This document shows, piece after piece, positions 9,301 through 17,363 of a stretch of DNA of 64,000 nt. The stretch lies in NCBI RefSeq assembly GCF_021729155.1, contig NZ_JAJQYA010000011.1, positions 86,411-150,410 on the forward strand, given 5' to 3'. A program made the position numbers and the translations under genes. Position 1 is the stretch's first letter. Each line of letters starts with the position of its first letter. The notes beneath the pieces are model-generated. The model ran no database searches. It was not told the DNA's origin and was given only the letters and a program-made list of their open reading frames with translations. Source of the stretch: Membranihabitans marinus. GTDB lineage: Bacteria; Bacteroidota; Bacteroidia; Chitinophagales; Saprospiraceae.

Positions 9301-10164
9301 ATGATTGAATTGCCCATCACAGAGAAAAGAAAGAGAAGACCAGATTGGTTGCGTGTCAAATTGCCGATCGGAGAGAGTTATAGGAATGTTCGTGAGTTGG
9401 TGGATAAGTATAATTTGCATACGATATGTCAAAGCGGTAATTGTCCCAATATGGGAGAATGCTGGGGTGCGGGTACAGCGACTTTTATGATATTGGGTAA
9501 TGTCTGTACGCGATCCTGTTCCTTCTGTGCAGTGAAAACGGGTAGACCTCCCGAATACGATACCAATGAGCCCGAGCGAGTAGCTGAAGCTATAGCTTTG
9601 ATGCAGGTAAAGCACGCGGTATTGACATCTGTTAATAGAGATGAATTGAAGGATCGCGGGGCGGAAATATGGTATCAAACTGTGGTAGCCGTAAAGGAAA
9701 AAAGTCCAGGGACAACGATAGAGACATTGATCCCCGATGTAAAGGCCACATGGCCAGCATTGGAACGAATGATTAGTGGTGGACAAGAAGTTGTTTCCCA
9801 TAATATGGAAACGGTAGAGAGATTGTATCGTTTGGTGCGTCCTCAAGCAAAATATCAACGCAGTTTAGATCAAATATTGCGCACTAAAGAATTCGGAAAA
9901 CGAACGAAATCTGGTATTATGGTAGGATTGGGTGAAAGTCAAGATGAAGTATTGAAAACCATGGATGATTTGGTGGCACACGGCTGCGATGTCATGACGA
10001 TAGGGCAATATTTACAGCCGACTAAAATGCATATGGAAGTAGCTAGTTTTGTTCATCCCGATGTGTTTGCATTTTATAAAGAAGAAGGATTGAAACGTGG
10101 ATTTGATTATGTCGAGAGTTCTCCTTTGGTTCGGTCTTCCTATCACGCAGAGCGGCATATTTAG
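9301..10164 (+). CDS. lipA: Lipoyl synthase
   Basis: Radical-SAM enzyme that inserts two sulfur atoms into the octanoyl group on lipoate-dependent enzymes. With the start at ATG 9301 the protein has 287 residues. The auxiliary cluster motif C-x4-C-x5-C is at Cys43, 48 and 54, and the radical-SAM motif C-x3-C-x2-C at Cys69, 73 and 76. The C-terminal RSSYHAE motif supplies the Ser ligand of the auxiliary cluster. The upstream in-frame ATG (9139) would add 54 residues unlike any LipA N-terminus and was not chosen. No lipB lies nearby. A weak hairpin (10196-10220) follows. Confidence 0.97.
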   Translation: MIELPITEKRKRRPDWLRVKLPIGESYRNVRELVDKYNLHTICQSGNCPNMGECWGAGTATFMILGNVCTRSCSFCAVKTGRPPEYDTNEPERVAEAIALMQVKHAVLTSVNRDELKDRGAEIWYQTVVAVKEKSPGTTIETLIPDVKATWPALERMISGGQEVVSHNMETVERLYRLVRPQAKYQRSLDQILRTKEFGKRTKSGIMVGLGESQDEVLKTMDDLVAHGCDVMTIGQYLQPTKMHMEVASFVHPDVFAFYKEEGLKRGFDYVESSPLVRSSYHAERHI

Positions 10165-10918
10165 TATTTCCAAGTACTCAAAGAATCTTGTGTTCACCTA
10201 TTCGTTGTCAATAAATAGGTAAGCAATCTTTTGTTATAATGGTTCAGATCGGTATTGACATTTGATTCAATTTAGGGTATTATACGAATTACATTTTTAA
10301 TTGATATGTCCTTCTTGTGGAGGCTTTGTTCTATTGTACTATGGTCTGAGTATTTCCCCGCTGGCTATGTGTGATGAATAGCGAAAATCCAGCAACAAAG
10401 CGAATGGTTAATTTTGATTGTAATATAATGTAAATTACGCGAATGTTAATTCTCATTTTATACAAAAAATCTTCTCTTTTTTAATAATTATTACCTATAT
10501 TTAATGAGTAGCCCATGCTTGAGTAATTGCACTTTAAGGATGTTTTACCTGGCCGGATTTCTTATTCATGAAATATTGAAAGTAGAATGGAAGATGACTG
10601 GATAGTTTTTCTGTTTTCATAACGATTGGATGATGTTAACTCTCGTTAAATTCTATAGGTGATATTATTCTTATCATTAATCTGTATTGAGAAGCTCTAT
10701 TCTTCAATGATTAGACAAGATGTGTAAGCGAAATCCCAAAACACTATGAAAGCAAATTCCCCAATGTAGTTGCTTAAAGTTGATGATTTTTCCATTAAAG
10801 TATTATACAATAATGTAAACATCATTTACTTAATACCAAGATATAGTTGTTAGTGCCAAATGTTTGACGGATTTATACCATGAAATTTAAACTCATTATA
10901 TAGAATAAACTTAGGATT
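10165..10918. other. 754-base AT-rich gap without a recognisable gene
   Basis: No convincing coding frame. A hairpin at 10196-10220 (ACCTATT/AATAGGT) could end lipA transcription, although no T run follows. Between 10323 and 10401 three nested helices can form: GCTTTGTT/AACAAAGC (10323-10330 with 10394-10401), GCTGG/CCAGC (10360-10364 with 10389-10393) and CTAT/ATAG (10365-10368 with 10378-10381). The second and first helices abut on the 3' side. This could be a small structured RNA or chance. The rest is AT-rich and featureless; it marks the left edge of the accessory island. Confidence 0.4.
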
Positions 10919-11314
10919 ATGGAATTAGTTATTTTTAGAAAACCAGACTGGTTCGATATTGCGAGTAAATATACGGTTAGTGTCGATGGGAAAAGGAAGG
11001 GAATACTATCTTTTTCAAAACCACTTAAACTCAATTTGGAGGAAGATAGTCAAAAATTGTCTTTTAAGTTTGATTGGCTCACCTCGAATGACATTGATTT
11101 AAAGTCTTATCTAGACCGCGGAAAAATAAATGTCAGACTAGGTTTAAATCCAATGTTTTCTATTTCTACTACGGTTTGTTTTGTCGGTTTGCTGTTGTGG
11201 TATCTAACCGATTTCATGTGGTTTAAGTTTGTAATATTTCCTCCATTCATCATTGTATTTTATTACTTGACTTTGGGGCGGAATAATTTTTTTGATGTTA
11301 AAATTTTTGAATAG
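10919..11314 (+). CDS. Small two-helix membrane protein, paralogue 1 of 3
   Basis: 131 residues, family not recognised. It shares its architecture with the proteins at 12677 and 13366. All have a MELxI start; a soluble N-terminal half of about 75 residues with Tyr-x-Val-x-x-x-Gly-x-x-x-Gly and a Lys-Pro-Leu strand; an LLLWYLTD motif closing a first membrane helix (about 80-100); a second hydrophobic stretch; and a C-terminal aromatic Gly-Arg-(Lys/Asn)-Asn/Asp-Phe-Phe motif. This is the most diverged copy and has no lipoprotein gene directly in front, unlike copy 2. Function unknown; an accessory or immunity-type role is only a guess from the tandem arrangement. Confidence 0.75.
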   Translation: MELVIFRKPDWFDIASKYTVSVDGKRKGILSFSKPLKLNLEEDSQKLSFKFDWLTSNDIDLKSYLDRGKINVRLGLNPMFSISTTVCFVGLLLWYLTDFMWFKFVIFPPFIIVFYYLTLGRNNFFDVKIFE

Positions 11315-11806
11315 TAAATGTCCATTATTGCAATAGATTTAAAATGGGTAGTGTAAAGTGGACTGCTTTTTATTCTCTTTTTCATTATAAATATTTAGTG
11401 TCTATTTCAAATCTTAATTGAGTAAAGTACATGTTTCATAGGTATTAAATTGATGAATTTAAATATTGATTTATATTGTTGAAATTAAGATAGAGCGTGT
11501 TTGAGTTAATGATTTTTTTTGCAAATTAATTAAATATATGTTGAAATAATTTTCGTTAAATATTATTTGACATGTATTGCAATACATTATGGTGTTTATT
11601 GTAATTATTTAGTGTGTTGTATTGTGTTAATGTAGTTTTTCTTGTTGTGTATAGTTTAATTCTTGGATTAAGTGTTTTTATGAAGTTTCATGGTGTAAAT
11701 TTTATAAATAAATAATAAATTATTATATTGTAGTATTATTTCACTTAAAATCAATAAATATGATTTATTTAATTAAAGACCAAAATTCAAGGAAGATCAA
11801 AATGTA
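11315..11806. other. 492-base very AT-rich gap
   Basis: Very AT-rich with many TTG/TTTA runs and no coding frame of note. Immediately before the lipoprotein gene AAGGAAGA (11789-11796) could serve as a ribosome-binding site. I see no repeat or structured RNA here. Confidence 0.5.
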
Positions 11807-12664
11807 GTGCCATTTAATCGCCTTTTTGCATTTTTAGGAATTTTATTAATTCCGATTCTGTTATTTTCTTGTAGTAATGAAAAGGTAGAAGTAAAACCAG
11901 AGACGAATATTGAATTTTTGGATACTGTAAGCGAAGCCTATATTATGAATTACATCGATGGTTTGGATTGGGAATCTGAAAAAATTAAAGTAGATATTCG
12001 TAGTGTCAATCAAGACAATGATTCTACTAAATGCTATTCATGTATCACTGAAGATATAAGAGGTGGTATTGAAGGGTGTCGTTTAGCTACTTGGGTCGGT
12101 GGTGGTCCTATTGGTTGCGCTGTTGGGGGAGCAGTTGTGGCCGCTTATCGATCAGTTAGGGAAAAAGATAGTCAAGATATTCCAAGAGAAGTTATACCGC
12201 GGCAGAAGCGAGAAAAAACTATTTTACCCTCAGAAAACAATGACGGAGTAACAGCAGAGTATGCTCATATTGGAGAAGCACATAATTTAATATTAGCTAA
12301 AACCATAGATTCCAATATTGACATTGATGATATTGAGTCATTTTATGATATCGCTGTCGAAGTCATGGAAAATATGGATGAATTTGAGAAAAGGATTTTA
12401 CATCATCCCAAGGTGAAATTTGGAATGCTGTATTCTCTGAAAAAGATAAATCAAAATTTGGGAATTGTTCAAAACACTTCAACCACTAACTTTATTAATG
12501 AAGTAGGTCTATTGAGTAATTATGGCCATTCTCAAGCTCTTTATGAAGCCATTGAAAAAATAGGTGAGAAGAATTTCAAATCAACATATCAACCTATTGA
12601 ATCACAAAGTATTGAGCAAATGAAGAGCATAGCATTTTATACCCATCATTATTGGAATAATTAA
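11807..12664 (+). CDS. Glycine-rich lipoprotein of unknown function
   Basis: 285 residues starting at GTG 11807; an in-frame stop at 11774 and the absence of ATG support this start, with AAGGAAGA about ten bases ahead. The signal peptide ends in a lipobox (LLFSC, Cys near residue 22), predicting an acylated envelope protein. Residues about 72-115 hold paired Cys (CYSCI) and then a Gly/Ala-rich hydrophobic segment (GGIEGCRLATWVGGGPIG, CAVGGAVVAAYRSV) that resembles the glycine-zipper segments of some bacteriocin-like peptides. The C-terminal 150 residues look alpha-helical with no known motif. It lies 12 bases before paralogue 2 and is probably cotranscribed with it. Part of its 3' end is repeated as a remnant at 13219-13348. 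Confidence 0.75.
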   Translation: MPFNRLFAFLGILLIPILLFSCSNEKVEVKPETNIEFLDTVSEAYIMNYIDGLDWESEKIKVDIRSVNQDNDSTKCYSCITEDIRGGIEGCRLATWVGGGPIGCAVGGAVVAAYRSVREKDSQDIPREVIPRQKREKTILPSENNDGVTAEYAHIGEAHNLILAKTIDSNIDIDDIESFYDIAVEVMENMDEFEKRILHHPKVKFGMLYSLKKINQNLGIVQNTSTTNFINEVGLLSNYGHSQALYEAIEKIGEKNFKSTYQPIESQSIEQMKSIAFYTHHYWNN

Positions 12665-12676
12665 AACCCTTGTATT

Positions 12677-13078
12677 ATGGAATTAGTAATAGAAAGATCA
12701 CCGAAGTGGTTACATATTTTTAGACATTACTCAGTTTTTTTAAATGGGGATAAAGCAGGTAAATTGTCTATTCATAAGCCCTTGTATTTAAGAAGTGAGA
12801 AGGAATTAAAAAACATTTCTTTTAAAATCGATTGGGTGAAGTCTAGGGAGATTGATTTAACTTCCTTTGGTGAGGAAAAATCTATAAATGTAAAAGTAGG
12901 CATTAATCAATGGTTTGTCATTGGCAATATTGTGGGCCTTGTTTTACTCCTGCTATGGTATGTGACAGATGTTGAGGTGTTTAGGGATCTCGTAGTATTG
13001 ACAGTAATGATTGATTTTTATTTTTACTCTTTTGGGAGAAAGGATTTTTTCAAGATAGAGGTAAATAAGGTTGAGTAA
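12677..13078 (+). CDS. Small two-helix membrane protein, paralogue 2 of 3
   Basis: 133 residues, same family as 10919 and 13366. Its N-terminal half (YSVFLNGDKAGKLSIHKPL) matches paralogue 1, and its C-terminal half (LLLLWYVTDVEVFRDLVVL...FYFYSFGRKDFFKIEV) is nearly the same as paralogue 3, also at DNA level. Helices lie about 80-100 and 104-122. It follows the lipoprotein gene by 12 bases, so the two probably act together. The biochemical role is unknown. Confidence 0.8.
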   Translation: MELVIERSPKWLHIFRHYSVFLNGDKAGKLSIHKPLYLRSEKELKNISFKIDWVKSREIDLTSFGEEKSINVKVGINQWFVIGNIVGLVLLLLWYVTDVEVFRDLVVLTVMIDFYFYSFGRKDFFKIEVNKVE

Positions 13079-13097
13079 TTATACTAATTGCTATTGC

Positions 13098-13224
13098 AAT
13101 TAATAAGCTCACTCACCTACGACACGGAGGCTTTATTAGCCGAGAGACAGAGCTCTCGGTTCCCTCATCCGATGGACATTTAGTCCATCGGGTTCCTCTA
13201 AAGAGCAACTTCATTCAGTCATTT
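13098..13224 (+). repeat. Dispersed repeat, copy A, with two strong hairpins
   Basis: This segment shares blocks in order with an inverted copy at 25768-26006: 13098-13125 (26 of 28 bases identical), the CCYACGACACGGAG block (13117-13130), 13165-13188 (22 of 24) and about 13205-13222 (15 of 18). It contains two stem-loops: CCGAGAG/CTCTCGG (13140-13146 with 13153-13159) and CCGATGGAC/GTCCATCGG (13169-13177 with 13183-13191, loop ATTTA). No reading frame is kept between copies, so it looks non-coding. It directly abuts the gene remnant at 13219. Confidence 0.75.
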
Positions 13225-13348
13225 AAGCACTTTATGGAGCTATTTGAAAATTAGGCGAGAAGAATTTCAACTCAACATCTCAATCTATTGAATCACAAAA
13301 TATTGAGCAGATGAAGAGGATGGCATTTTATACACATTATTATTGAAA
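13219..13348 (+). pseudogene. 3' remnant of a duplicated copy of the lipoprotein gene
   Basis: About 130 bases are clearly homologous to 12528-12663, the last 45 codons of the lipoprotein gene: for example GAGAAGAATTTCAA, TATTGAATCACAAA and GCATTTTATAC occur in both. An in-frame TGA near 13245 (ATTTGA where the intact gene has ATTGAA) and small indels make it non-coding. The 5' part of the gene is missing and is replaced by the repeat at 13098-13224. Just after it lies paralogue 3, so the original unit was lipoprotein plus small membrane protein, duplicated in tandem. Confidence 0.85.
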
Positions 13349-13365
13349 TATTTAAAAATAAGTAT

Positions 13366-13758
13366 ATGGAACTCATATTATCAAGGTCTTTCGATATGTT
13401 TAATGTTTTTGGGTCTTATTCCGTTTTAGTGAATGGTGTAGAAAAGGGAAAATTGTATTATAATAAACTATTGAGTTTGAAAACAGAGGAGGATTGGGTG
13501 AAAATAGTTATAAAAATGTATTGGGCTGAGTCTAAAGAATTTAGAGTTAATTCAACTGACAGAGTAAATCCTCAATATTTAAATGTATCTGTGAATCCAT
13601 GGTATTCATATAGCTTGGCAATATCCCTATCTTTAATTTTATTATGGTATTTGACGGATGTAGAGGTGTTTAGGTATCTTTCGGTGTTGCCCGTAATGGT
13701 TATGCTTTACTTTTACTCCTTTGGTAGAAAAAATTTTTTCAAGATAGATCTTAAATGA
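13366..13758 (+). CDS. Small two-helix membrane protein, paralogue 3 of 3
   Basis: 130 residues, sister of 12677 in its second half (LLWYLTDVEVFRYLSVL...YFYSFGRKNFFKIDL) and more diverged in the first half (YSVLVNGVEKGKLYYNK). The reading frame is intact although the lipoprotein copy in front is broken, which suggests that the small protein has value by itself. Predicted helices about 80-97 and 103-120. Function unknown. Confidence 0.75.
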   Translation: MELILSRSFDMFNVFGSYSVLVNGVEKGKLYYNKLLSLKTEEDWVKIVIKMYWAESKEFRVNSTDRVNPQYLNVSVNPWYSYSLAISLSLILLWYLTDVEVFRYLSVLPVMVMLYFYSFGRKNFFKIDLK

Positions 13759-13773
13759 CTTATATGATTTAGG

Positions 13774-13818
13774 TATTCGCTTTTTCTGATGAGGAAGGTC
13801 TCACAGATAAAGCGAATA
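13774..13818. terminator. Long hairpin between convergent genes
   Basis: TATTCGCTTT (13774-13783) pairs with AAAGCGAATA (13809-13818), and the stem continues inward as CTG-TGAG / CTCA-CAG with one bulge, around a GAAGGT loop. It separates the end of paralogue 3 from the end of rnr. No T run follows on either strand, so it may protect 3' ends or terminate weakly in both directions. Confidence 0.45.
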
Positions 13819-13857
13819 ATTAGTAATACTAAATGTATTGTGTGGCTAGGGATGGAT

Positions 13858-16008
13858 TTATCCTTCTTCTTGAACGAGATCCATATCTATTTCTGCTCTG
13901 TCGATGTCTACATCGACCACCTTTATGGTCAATTGTTGACCTAATTTAAGTACATCGCCGGTGTTTTTGCCGACTGCTTCCAATTTATTTGAGGCTATAT
14001 AGTAGGTATCATCCAATTTGTCAAAGGTGATCATGCCTTCGCATTTATTTTCTTTGATTTCGATAAAGATACCTTTTTCAATAAATCCTGAAATGATGCC
14101 TTCGAAGGTTTCTCCTATAAACTGTTGAATAAATTCCGCCTTCTTGTATTTAATGGAATCTCGTTCGGCTTCCATGGCTTTCTTCTCTTGATTGGAGATG
14201 TGTTTACACTGCATATTGATGGTCGCCTTGTCATATCGTTCCACTTTGTCCAGATTGGCAAATAGAATTCTATGGGCTATAACATCAGAATATCTTCTAA
14301 TCGGCGAAGTGAAATGGCTATAATAGTCAAATCCCAAACCAAAGTGACCGATATTGTCTGCTGAATACACTGCTTTGGCCATCATTCGTATGGCCATAGG
14401 TTGTACTAATTTAAAAGAATCGTCTTTTTTGGCTACTTCATTTAGTTTCTTAATGGAATCCTTAATGCTATTGTTGTTTTCTGTGGCGAAATGGAATCCC
14501 ATTTCTTTAAGCATTAGGGCAAAGTCCTGCATTCTGTCTTCATCGGGCAAATCGTGGATCCGATAAATAAAGGGGACCTCTGGTTTATCTCTTTTGGCCA
14601 TAAAGCTACCCGTTTGCTGGTTGGCCAGAAGCATATATTCTTCTACCAAAAGATGGGTGTCTAACCTTTCCTTGATCTTGATAGCTACTGGTTTTTTGGC
14701 TTCGTCCAATAAGATTTTAATTTCGTCGGATTCAAATTCTATGGATCCGTTACTGATTCTGCGTTTGCGCAATATCTTAGCGATATTGTTGAGTTGAATC
14801 AGTTCTTCCGCATAGGGATTGTCTGTCTCTCCGTCGATCACTTCTTGAGCCGTTTCATAGGAGAATCGGTAGTCGGAGTGGATAATGGCTTTTCCAAACC
14901 ACTGTTTGACCACACCCTGGCTTTTGTCCAATTCGAAAATCGCTGAAAAGGTAAAACTGTCTTCGTTGGGACGCAATGAACACAGTTCGTTGGATAATTT
15001 TTCGGGCAACATCGGTGCGACTCTGTCAACCATATATACAGAGGTAGAACGCTTATATGCCTCTTTGTCCAATGCGGTATTGGGTTGTACATAGTGAGCT
15101 ACATCGGCTATATGAACTCCGATTTCAACATTGCCATTGTCCAGTACTCGGTATGAGAGGGCGTCATCGAAATCTTTGGCGTCGAAGGGGTCGATAGTGA
15201 ATGTAGTCACTGCCCTCATATCACGACGTTTGGACATTTCTTTGGGGGATCTATCTAGTTTTAGTTGCGATACTTCTGCTTCTACTTCTTCGGGAAATAT
15301 TTCACTAAAGCCTTGTTCGGCCAAGATGGCCTGCATCCTAATTTCGTTGCGATCGTCTTCTGACAGTATTCTTTCAATATGGCCGATGGGGCTTTTTCTA
15401 CTGCTAGAAGGCCAACGATCTATCTTGACAATGACGTGATCTCCATCTACGGCATTTAAATTGTCATTGGGATGAATGTAGATGTCGAACGGTATTGAGG
15501 TCGATTGTGGAATGACAAATCCGAATGATTGTCCCGACTGATATGTCCCAACGAAATGTGTGGTATTGCGTTCGATGACTTTAAGTATTTCACCGGTGTA
15601 TTTATCTTTCAATTTTGATATGACCATGACTTCTACTCTGTCATTGTGCATAGCATTTTTAACCTTTTTCTTCGGTACAAAAATGTCTGAATCCAATTCT
15701 TCGGTAATGATATAGGCCGTACCGTATTTAGTCATATCTACTACGCCTTCAAAAACTCTACTATCTTTCACACTGTTTTTATTGAATTGGTATTTGCCGG
15801 GTCGGAGTTCAGAAATATAGCCTTCTGTACTGATGTGCCTTAAGGCGTGATTCACAGAATCGATGTTGTTGGATAACTTTTCGAGGTGTATCAATTGCTT
15901 AGCCGTAAACGACTTTGTTGGGTTTTTGTAAAACTTGCGCTTTAATCTGTCTTGCAAATCTGCAGTAGTTAACTTTTTGGGTTTGCGTTTATATTTTTTG
16001 TTATTCAT
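13858..16008 (-). CDS. rnr: Ribonuclease R
   Basis: Processive 3'-5' exoribonuclease of the RNB/RNase II family, active on structured RNA. 716 residues. Order: a Lys-rich helix-turn-helix-like N-terminus, cold-shock/OB regions (about 85-230), the RNB catalytic domain with DPFDAKDFDDALS near 274 (Asp ligands of the two magnesium ions), the HYFTSPIRRYSD-like motif (here DYYSHFTSPIRRYSD, near 570), and a C-terminal S1 domain (about 632-710). The basic C-terminal tail seen in many RNase R proteins is absent. The upstream gene (16017-16520) ends eight bases before its start, so the two form an operon. Confidence 0.96.
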   Translation of the reverse strand: MNNKKYKRKPKKLTTADLQDRLKRKFYKNPTKSFTAKQLIHLEKLSNNIDSVNHALRHISTEGYISELRPGKYQFNKNSVKDSRVFEGVVDMTKYGTAYIITEELDSDIFVPKKKVKNAMHNDRVEVMVISKLKDKYTGEILKVIERNTTHFVGTYQSGQSFGFVIPQSTSIPFDIYIHPNDNLNAVDGDHVIVKIDRWPSSSRKSPIGHIERILSEDDRNEIRMQAILAEQGFSEIFPEEVEAEVSQLKLDRSPKEMSKRRDMRAVTTFTIDPFDAKDFDDALSYRVLDNGNVEIGVHIADVAHYVQPNTALDKEAYKRSTSVYMVDRVAPMLPEKLSNELCSLRPNEDSFTFSAIFELDKSQGVVKQWFGKAIIHSDYRFSYETAQEVIDGETDNPYAEELIQLNNIAKILRKRRISNGSIEFESDEIKILLDEAKKPVAIKIKERLDTHLLVEEYMLLANQQTGSFMAKRDKPEVPFIYRIHDLPDEDRMQDFALMLKEMGFHFATENNNSIKDSIKKLNEVAKKDDSFKLVQPMAIRMMAKAVYSADNIGHFGLGFDYYSHFTSPIRRYSDVIAHRILFANLDKVERYDKATINMQCKHISNQEKKAMEAERDSIKYKKAEFIQQFIGETFEGIISGFIEKGIFIEIKENKCEGMITFDKLDDTYYIASNKLEAVGKNTGDVLKLGQQLTIKVVDVDIDRAEIDMDLVQEEG

Positions 16009-16016
16009 ATGTTGTA

Positions 16017-16520
16017 TTAATGTTCCAGCTCTAAAAAGCCTTTTTCATTTAAACTAAAAGTATATTCTTTAGTTTTTTGAGGATTGTAATCTTTTTGATT
16101 GTCTTTTAATTCGCCTTCCACCATGTGGATATTTTTTTCGTCGTCTATCATTGCTATTCTACTCAATAATCGCTGTCCATCAGATTTCATGCCTCCAATA
16201 ACTTGTTTGTGTATTAAATCTCCAGCGTTATTATAGGTCAATACGTAGTAACCGTACTCCAGTAATCCAGCTTTCCATACAACGACTGCGATATAGTTTT
16301 TTTGCTGGTCCAATAAAAAGCATGGGATATATTCTGTGTATTCGTCGTCATTTTGCCCGATATAAGGTGATATATACTCTGTTAATAACTCAGGATGAAT
16401 GCTTTTATTTTGATTGCTGAAATCGTGATGGGCTTCTGAATGAAGTGTAAAAGGTAGCTCTATTGGTTTAAATAGATTTAAAAAGAGACTAAACTTTTTA
16501 ACTTGAGTAGGTTGAGCCAT
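16017..16520 (-). CDS. Conserved hypothetical cytoplasmic protein upstream of rnr
   Basis: 167 residues without signal peptide or membrane helix. It is rich in beta-strand-like segments (YIAVVVWKAGLLEYGYYVLTY, MIDDEKNIHMVEGEL) and acidic overall. I recognise no family. Its stop lies eight bases before the rnr start, suggesting coexpression, but nothing in the sequence links it to RNA decay. Confidence 0.7.
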   Translation of the reverse strand: MAQPTQVKKFSLFLNLFKPIELPFTLHSEAHHDFSNQNKSIHPELLTEYISPYIGQNDDEYTEYIPCFLLDQQKNYIAVVVWKAGLLEYGYYVLTYNNAGDLIHKQVIGGMKSDGQRLLSRIAMIDDEKNIHMVEGELKDNQKDYNPQKTKEYTFSLNEKGFLELEH

Positions 16521-16667
16521 AATTTTCTTTGTTTAAATGTAAATGTTTTTTGTTAAAAAAATTTAGATGCGTTCTAAATAGTGGAATAGTTTTTATTTTC
16601 TTAATCTTTAGAGGTTCAAATTTTTAATTTTATGCTGCAGAAAATAAATATAATTTAAAATAGTAAT

Positions 16668-17351
16668 ATGAACTGGTTTTTACGATTTTTTACTTCATCG
16701 ATCGGTCGAAAGCTAATTATGAGCTTAACTGGTTTGTTTTTGATCGTGTTCTTAGTCATTCATTTGATAGGCAACTTACAATTGTTAAACGATGACAATG
16801 GACTTTCGTTCAATACCTACGCTTATTTTATGACCACCAATGGCCTAATAAAGACGGTATCCTATGGATTGTATCTCTTTATCCTATTACATGCATTTCA
16901 AGGAATATTAATTGCAAAAGTAAATAAAAGTTCCCGAAAAAATAGATATGTAAGTAATCAAGGTCAAGTTGCCAATTGGGAATCCCGCAATATGGCCATC
17001 TTAGGTATATTAATTTTTGCTTTTTTATTGATGCATATGGGGGATTTTTGGTTGAAAATGAAAATGGGGCAATTAGATATGGTGAAATACGATGGTTATG
17101 ATCATCCCGTCAAGGATTTATATGGCCGTGTATCTATCGCCTTTAATCAATTGTGGATCGTAGCAATTTATGTGATTGGGCAGATCGCGCTTTATTTACA
17201 CTTAAAGCATGGATTCGCCAGTGCTTTTCAAACCTTGGGGTGGAATCATCCTAAGTATACTCCATTGATTAAGTCAGTAGGTTTGGTATACGCAATATTA
17301 ATTCCCTTGGGTTTTGCCTTGATACCGCTTTACATTTATTTCGTAAAATAA
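16668..17351 (+). CDS. sdhC: Succinate dehydrogenase/fumarate reductase cytochrome b subunit (type B)
   Basis: Single membrane anchor of a type-B complex II, 227 residues with five predicted helices (about 15-40, 60-85, 105-125, 160-180, 205-225). His residues in HLIGNLQL, LLHAFQG, LMHMGDFW and YLHLKHGF are candidates for the four axial ligands of two b hemes, as in Wolinella fumarate reductase. It passes electrons from the SdhAB head to menaquinone. Translation begins at ATG 16668; the sdhA start follows 12 bases after the stop. Confidence 0.95.
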   Translation: MNWFLRFFTSSIGRKLIMSLTGLFLIVFLVIHLIGNLQLLNDDNGLSFNTYAYFMTTNGLIKTVSYGLYLFILLHAFQGILIAKVNKSSRKNRYVSNQGQVANWESRNMAILGILIFAFLLMHMGDFWLKMKMGQLDMVKYDGYDHPVKDLYGRVSIAFNQLWIVAIYVIGQIALYLHLKHGFASAFQTLGWNHPKYTPLIKSVGLVYAILIPLGFALIPLYIYFVK

Positions 17352-17363
17352 CAATTGGAAGAA

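Noticed and set aside
10165..11806. tRNA or rRNA genes in the AT-rich gaps
   Set aside because: No cloverleaf with TPsiC and CCA-type ends and no rRNA-like conserved segments were found by eye.
13098..13224. Integron attC site or CRISPR repeat as explanation of the hairpins
   Set aside because: No attC core sites flank the palindromes, no integrase is present, and there is no regular repeat-spacer array.
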